Positions 60,268 to 64,000 of a stretch of 64,000 nucleotides of DNA are shown in pieces; position 1 is the stretch's first letter; each line of letters starts with the position of its first letter. The position numbers and the translations under genes are program-made. Source of the DNA: Eubacterium sp. 14-2 (GTDB lineage: Bacteria; Bacillota; Clostridia; Lachnospirales; Lachnospiraceae); NCBI RefSeq assembly GCF_000403845.2, contig NZ_KE159569.1, positions 125,472 through 189,471 on the forward strand, read 5' to 3'. Under the pieces are notes generated by a model. The model made no database searches. It was not told where the DNA came from and saw nothing but the letters and a program-made list of their open reading frames with translations.

Positions 60268-60753
60268 TCAATCTGCATGGATTTCATAAATTTTTTCCGC
60301 ATATTTACGCAGCGCGTCGTTCATATGTTTTCCGGTAAACAGAATCTCCGTATCCTCCGAACTTGCGTTCATCAGATTATCCAGCTCTTCTGCGGAAATC
60401 ATTCCGTTGTCCAGAAGTTCCAGAAAACTGTCCAGTATCAGCAGATTACACTCTCCTGTAACCAGAACTTTTCTGGCAAAATTAAACCCGTTGCGTATAT
60501 TCATGCTCTCTTCCTGCTGCTCCTCACTGGAAAGTTCCGAAAAATCTTTCTCAAATCTTGCAAATGAGAAAAACTTTACTTCCGGTTCCAGCCGGCTCAG
60601 CAGCTGTTCTGTCTCTTTTTCTTTTTTTCCTTTCATAAACTGAATGATGATGGAATTTCTCCCCTGGCCTGCAGACTGTATGGCATATCCAAGGGCCGCT
60701 GCCGTTTTACCTTTCCCATTACCGCAATAAACAGTAACTTTTTTCTTACACAT
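60268..60753 (-). CDS. cobO: cob(I)alamin adenosyltransferase, CobO/BtuR type
   Basis: 161 residues from the ATG at 60753; the frame runs open upstream without a ribosome site. The P-loop GNGKGKTA (11-18) is the reversed-order loop of this family, and LILDSFLELLDNGMI holds the Walker B-like part. It adds the adenosyl group to cobalamin. No other B12 genes are nearby. Confidence 0.92.
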   Translation of the reverse strand: MCKKKVTVYCGNGKGKTAAALGYAIQSAGQGRNSIIIQFMKGKKEKETEQLLSRLEPEVKFFSFARFEKDFSELSSEEQQEESMNIRNGFNFARKVLVTGECNLLILDSFLELLDNGMISAEELDNLMNASSEDTEILFTGKHMNDALRKYAEKIYEIHAD

Positions 60754-60930
60754 GTCATTTTCCTTTCTTACAATGCAAATCGTAACGGTGCAAAGCAGTT
60801 GCTCCAAATCTTTTCTTAAAATAACACAAACCACTGGAAAATGCAAATTTTTGTCAAATCTATGTCTGTTAATAACGTCTTTTCGTTATGTATAAACTGT
60901 TTTTTATTTTATATTTTTATCTTTTTTCAA

Positions 60931-61557
60931 TTATTCTATATATTCCACTTTACTTACAGATACTTCATAGGCAACTCTGTGTTCCACTTCCGTCTCTGAA
61001 AGTTTCTTCACATATTCCCTGCTCTGAATCCTTCCGTATACCTGCACATGACCACCCACTTCAAATCCGGAGGCGTATCTGGCATTTCTTCCCCAGCAGA
61101 TACATGGGATATAATCGGATTTCCCATAAGAGCGGTTCACTGCTATGAGTAAATCTGCAATCTCTCTTCCGAGAGGTGTTTTCCGGTAAATGGGATCTTT
61201 ACAGATATATCCATCCAGAAAAATCTGATTGCTTTTCTCCCCCTCAGGAATCTCATCTACAAATTCCAGTTCTCTTACAAATACGGACAGTACCAGACGA
61301 TTCTTTTTCTCCTCGTGTCTGTTGTAGGAGCGGAACTGTCCATCCACCCGGATGTACTGCCCTATGTAACTGCTCTGTGTGTCAATCAGGCGTTCGGAAA
61401 TCATCATCGGGATAATGTCTGCAAAATTACTCAGCCTGTTTACCGATACTTCTACCATATAAAAGCCTTCCCCAAACACCTCGTGGCTATACTGGAAATC
61501 TGAAACGATTTCACCTGTGATTGTAACCTGATTGTTTTCAAATATTTTATCTGCCAT
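60931..61557 (-). CDS. double OB-fold single-strand DNA-binding-like protein
   Basis: 208 residues from the ATG at 61557 (GGGGA nine bases upstream). Two OB-fold-like halves are visible: VTITGEIVSDFQYSHEVFGEGFYMVEV and NQIFLDGYICKDPIYRKTPLGREIADLLIAVNRS with YIPCICWGRNARY. The second half resembles SSB. It lacks the acidic, flexible tail of true SSB that recruits partners. It may be an accessory SSB or a primosome-like protein. Its role is unknown. It diverges from the cyclophilin gene. Confidence 0.82.
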   Translation of the reverse strand: MADKIFENNQVTITGEIVSDFQYSHEVFGEGFYMVEVSVNRLSNFADIIPMMISERLIDTQSSYIGQYIRVDGQFRSYNRHEEKKNRLVLSVFVRELEFVDEIPEGEKSNQIFLDGYICKDPIYRKTPLGREIADLLIAVNRSYGKSDYIPCICWGRNARYASGFEVGGHVQVYGRIQSREYVKKLSETEVEHRVAYEVSVSKVEYIE

Positions 61558-61671
61558 GAGTATTAGTCCCCTTTCGTATATCGACGGCACATCGATGAAG
61601 TATAAATTTTTCTAAAAGAATACCATTGGCTTTCTGAAAATATTCGCACTTCTTGTCGACAGGATTTACTC

Positions 61672-61700
61672 TTTACGAAAACAGCAATTCCAGGTATAAT
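61672..61700 (+). promoter_or_regulatory. promoter of the cyclophilin gene
   Basis: TTTACG (61672-61677), 17 bases, then TATAAT (61695-61700), about 50 bases before the ATG. Confidence 0.75.
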
Positions 61701-61751
61701 ATCAGATGTAAGACTGACAGATATACTATATTTCGAAAAGAGGTAACGACT

Positions 61752-62273
61752 ATGGCTCAAAATCCAATTGTAACTTTTGAAATGGAAGACGGCGGCATTA
61801 TGAAAGCGGAACTTTTTCCGCAGACTGCCCCCAACACTGTAAATAACTTTATCAGCCTTATTCAGAAGGGCTATTATGACGGTCTCTGCTTCCACCGTGT
61901 AATCAGAGGATTTATGATTCAGGGCGGATGTCCGGAAGGCACCGGAACCGGCGGCCCCGGCTACAGTATCCGGGGAGAATTTTCCCAGAACGGCTTTGAC
62001 AATGATTTAAAACACAATGCCGGAGTCCTTTCCATGGCACGTACCATGGCTCCTGATTCGGCAGGTTCCCAGTTCTTCATCATGCACCAGAACTCTCCCC
62101 ATCTGGACGGAGCCTATGCCGCATTCGGACAGATCACAGAAGGGATGGAAGTTGTCAACGGGATTGCGGAAACCGCAACAGATTATTCCGACCGGCCCAT
62201 GGAACCCCAGGTGCTGAAAAAAGTTACAGTTGAAACCTTTGGAGAAACCTATCCGGAACCGGAAACCTGCTGA
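61752..62273 (+). CDS. peptidyl-prolyl cis-trans isomerase, cyclophilin type
   Basis: 173 residues from the ATG at 61752. The cyclophilin signature FHRVIRGFMIQGG (47-59) is present, with R52, then GTGTGGPGYSIRGEF, ARTMAPDSAGSQFFI and HLDGAYAAFGQITEGM. No signal peptide is seen, so it acts in the cytoplasm as a folding catalyst. It is monocistronic with a good promoter. Confidence 0.95.
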   Translation: MAQNPIVTFEMEDGGIMKAELFPQTAPNTVNNFISLIQKGYYDGLCFHRVIRGFMIQGGCPEGTGTGGPGYSIRGEFSQNGFDNDLKHNAGVLSMARTMAPDSAGSQFFIMHQNSPHLDGAYAAFGQITEGMEVVNGIAETATDYSDRPMEPQVLKKVTVETFGETYPEPETC

Positions 62274-62319
62274 TTCCTTCCGGGGCAGGAAATCAGTAAC
62301 AGTGAGGACAGCCAAACTG

Positions 62320-63231
62320 TTACTGAATCACTCCCGCCAGTTTTAAAATCAGCCTGGTGGTTCTTATCAGCTCCTGCTCAAAAAACACGCTTTTTCCTCT
62401 GATATTTTTCCCCAGATATTTCTGAATCTCCGTTCCCGCTCTGCCGTTTTTTCCGGCAGCCTGCAATCCGGGATGATAGGGCACAGCTCCCACCACATCT
62501 GGGTCCACCCGATAAATCCGCTCCAGATTTTTTCTTGTATACAAACCGTTCTCAAAATAATTTCCCACCAGAAAAAAAGTTTTCCCCTGAAATTTCGGCG
62601 GATTCCTGTAATACTCTCCGATTAATTCCGACTCCTGATTCATGTTCAGCACACAGACGTCAGCCTCTGACAGAAGATTTCTGGCAACATCATCCTTCCT
62701 GCTTCCACAGTCCACAAACATTACATCAAAACAGTGTTCCACCTCATGGAGTACTTGTTTCAGCCCTGCAAAAAGAGGATCTTCCTGCCACCATTCCTGT
62801 TCCTTTTTCCGGCTTCCGGGCAGACAGTACAGACTGTCTTTGATAATCTGGCACATATTGTCCCGGATTACCGGTGCAGTCAGCTCCTCTTTCGGCCTGC
62901 CCAGCAGACTGTCCAGTCCGCCTGTCAGAAAATATTCCTGCTGATCGGCTGCCAGCAGGCTGTCTTCTGTCTGACTTCCTGTAAGAAAACTGCTGTCTTC
63001 AGACAGCTCTCCTCTCTTTCGTCTTCCTGCAAAGCCCTGCATCTGTTCCGGAAACCACTGTCTGCTGCTGTTTTCCCTGCACAGAAAATTTTTCTCCAGT
63101 TCTTCCCCGCTGTAACCGCCGGAAACCACCGCGACACACAGAGGATACCTTAATGCGGAGGCGCAGGCTACCAGTGCCGTATGGTAGGTAGTTGCTGTCC
63201 GTTCCTCTTCACTCCAAAACGCTATTTTCAT
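62320..63231 (-). CDS. CpaE/MinD-like P-loop protein without a Walker A lysine
   Basis: 303 residues from the ATG at 63231. It begins KIAFWSEEERTATTYHTALVACASAL, in which SEEERTATTYH stands at the place of the Walker A loop (KGGVGKT) of ParA/MinD/CpaE proteins, but lacks its glycines and lysine. The later HCFDVMFVDCGS resembles the Walker B strand, and DVCVLNMNQESELIGEYYRN the next segment. It may therefore be a non-hydrolysing relative. In some Firmicutes such proteins serve pilus assembly; no pilus genes are visible before the window ends. A promoter lies upstream. Confidence 0.75.
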   Translation of the reverse strand: MKIAFWSEEERTATTYHTALVACASALRYPLCVAVVSGGYSGEELEKNFLCRENSSRQWFPEQMQGFAGRRKRGELSEDSSFLTGSQTEDSLLAADQQEYFLTGGLDSLLGRPKEELTAPVIRDNMCQIIKDSLYCLPGSRKKEQEWWQEDPLFAGLKQVLHEVEHCFDVMFVDCGSRKDDVARNLLSEADVCVLNMNQESELIGEYYRNPPKFQGKTFFLVGNYFENGLYTRKNLERIYRVDPDVVGAVPYHPGLQAAGKNGRAGTEIQKYLGKNIRGKSVFFEQELIRTTRLILKLAGVIQ

Positions 63232-63370
63232 TTTTTCTCTCCTTGTTTTTACAAAAGGGGAGAGTTGCTGCGTCAGGTATCTGAAATAAACGCGGAAACG
63301 AATCATGTTTTATCATAATATCTGGAAATTTCGTACAGGGACTCCGGTACGTTGAACAAAAGATATGTTT

Positions 63371-63399
63371 ATCATACAAAAATCCACCGGAATTGTAAA
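63371..63399 (-). promoter_or_regulatory. promoter of the CpaE-like gene
   Basis: TTTACA (63394-63399), 17 bases, then TATGAT (63371-63376) on the minus strand, about 140 bases before the ATG at 63231. The gap holds no other gene. Confidence 0.7.
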
Positions 63400-63445
63400 T
63401 ACAGTTTCCCTGATTTTATAAAAAGTTAAGAATAACCGATTTCAG

Positions 63446-64000
63446 CTACTCCATATTGACTACCAGCGTGTCGTACCCATCCTGCCGAAGCCGGTTCTGA
63501 AGGTTCATAGCATCCTCAAGACTGTCTTCCCTTCCTGCAATCACCGCATAATACGGTCCTTCCCGGCGTATGGAGGCCAGATACCCCTGGCTTTCCAGCT
63601 GTTCTCTCATATATTCCGCATTGGATTCATAGCGGTACAGTCCCACCTGTACCCCGTATTTTCCGGAAGGCCTGGTCAGAGGAACTGCCTGTTCCACTCC
63701 GGTCACTATGGCGTCCACCATTTCATTAAAACGCTGGTCAAACATCTGGTTATCTCCGTCATGGTTGATAAATCCAAGTTCCATCAGCACAGCCGGCATC
63801 TGCGTTCTTCTCAGCACCACCAGTCCTGGCCGCTCCACCACTCCCAGATCCTTAAATCCAAACTTAACAAGCTGGTCATTGATGGATCTTCCCAGCCGCT
63901 CCGCCTCTGTACCTGTCTCATATACCAGCGCCTGCGTTCCGTTGTAAGTATTTGGCGTGGCCCCGGAATTGCGGTGGAAGGAAATAAAATAATCCGCTCC
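63446..64000 (-). CDS. N-acetylmuramoyl-L-alanine amidase, C-terminal part with SPOR-like domain
   Basis: The 5' end lies beyond the window; 184 codons are visible, in frame to the edge. The first visible residues GADYFISFHRNSG are the zinc-amidase (Amidase_3) motif in which H-x-N is catalytic-site sequence. RSINDQLVKFGFKD and VLRRTQMPAVLMELGFINHDGDN follow, the latter with the catalytic glutamate (MELGF). Residues after about 110 form a SPOR-like repeat domain (YGVQVGLYRYESNAEYMREQL, then YYAVIAGREDS). It cleaves the amide bond between muramic acid and peptide. The reading frame extends upstream of the internal ATG at 63841. Confidence 0.92.
   Translation of the reverse strand, partial: GADYFISFHRNSGATPNTYNGTQALVYETGTEAERLGRSINDQLVKFGFKDLGVVERPGLVVLRRTQMPAVLMELGFINHDGDNQMFDQRFNEMVDAIVTGVEQAVPLTRPSGKYGVQVGLYRYESNAEYMREQLESQGYLASIRREGPYYAVIAGREDSLEDAMNLQNRLRQDGYDTLVVNME

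Overview
The window reads as a stretch of a spore-forming, anaerobic Firmicutes chromosome, most likely Lachnospiraceae (Clostridia). The grounds are a complete spoIIIAA-AH operon, spoIVA and spoIIM, a LexA-type CGAAC-N4-GTTCG box at recA, RNase Y, class III fructose-bisphosphatase, an NfnAB-type transhydrogenase beside a flavodiiron protein, iron-sulfur serine dehydratase, moderate GC and AGGAGG ribosome sites. The family assignment is inference. No prophage, transposase, CRISPR array or rRNA was seen. Most genes lie on the minus strand.

Layout. 1-3 kb: a partial gene that may be ligA, rluF, an unknown helical protein, an SH3 membrane protein and tRNA-Arg(CCG). 3-6.5 kb: aroK-aroD diverging from aroE-aroF (shikimate pathway). 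6.5-8.9 kb: xerD, spoIIM and nudF, an order reminiscent of Bacillus. 8.9-9.4 kb: mosaic palindromic repeats and a possible structured RNA. 9.4-13.4 kb: rny, recX-recA with SOS control, trxA. 13.6-16.7 kb: a short KdpD-like kinase with its regulator, and a PdaA-like deacetylase. 16.8-20.2 kb: prfC, pepF. 20.2-26 kb: the AmmeMemoRadiSam genes coupled to a MATE transporter, a lipoprotein and deoB. 26.2-31.7 kb: spoIIIA operon. 31.9-34 kb: an HxlR regulator diverging from an NmrA-like oxidoreductase and a SirTM-like sirtuin. 34-41.8 kb: rpsU, alaS, a 49-residue membrane protein, rnhA, an MBL hydrolase, spoIVA and a DagK-like kinase. 41.8-47.8 kb: malQ, a LacI regulator and an ABC sugar importer without its ATPase. 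48.2-50.3 kb: an ECF sigma/anti-sigma operon of four ATGA-coupled genes. 50.5-58 kb: sdaAB, fprA, nfnAB, fbp. 58-60.3 kb: dapB and dapA, with a lysine riboswitch in the dapA leader. 60.3-64 kb: cobO, a double OB-fold protein, a cyclophilin, a CpaE-like ATPase without a Walker A lysine, and a partial amidase with a SPOR-like domain.

Points that ordinary housekeeping does not explain: a family of long perfect hairpins arranged as a mosaic with two other modules (at about 1.5, 9, 31.8, 48 and 59.9 kb); a closed, multi-helix RNA candidate between rny and its terminator; a SirTM-type sirtuin with Gln in place of the catalytic His and no macrodomain or lipoyl neighbours; a sigma factor whose only good ribosome site points to an ATC codon; and four 12-bp tandem repeats in the leader of the sugar-binding protein.
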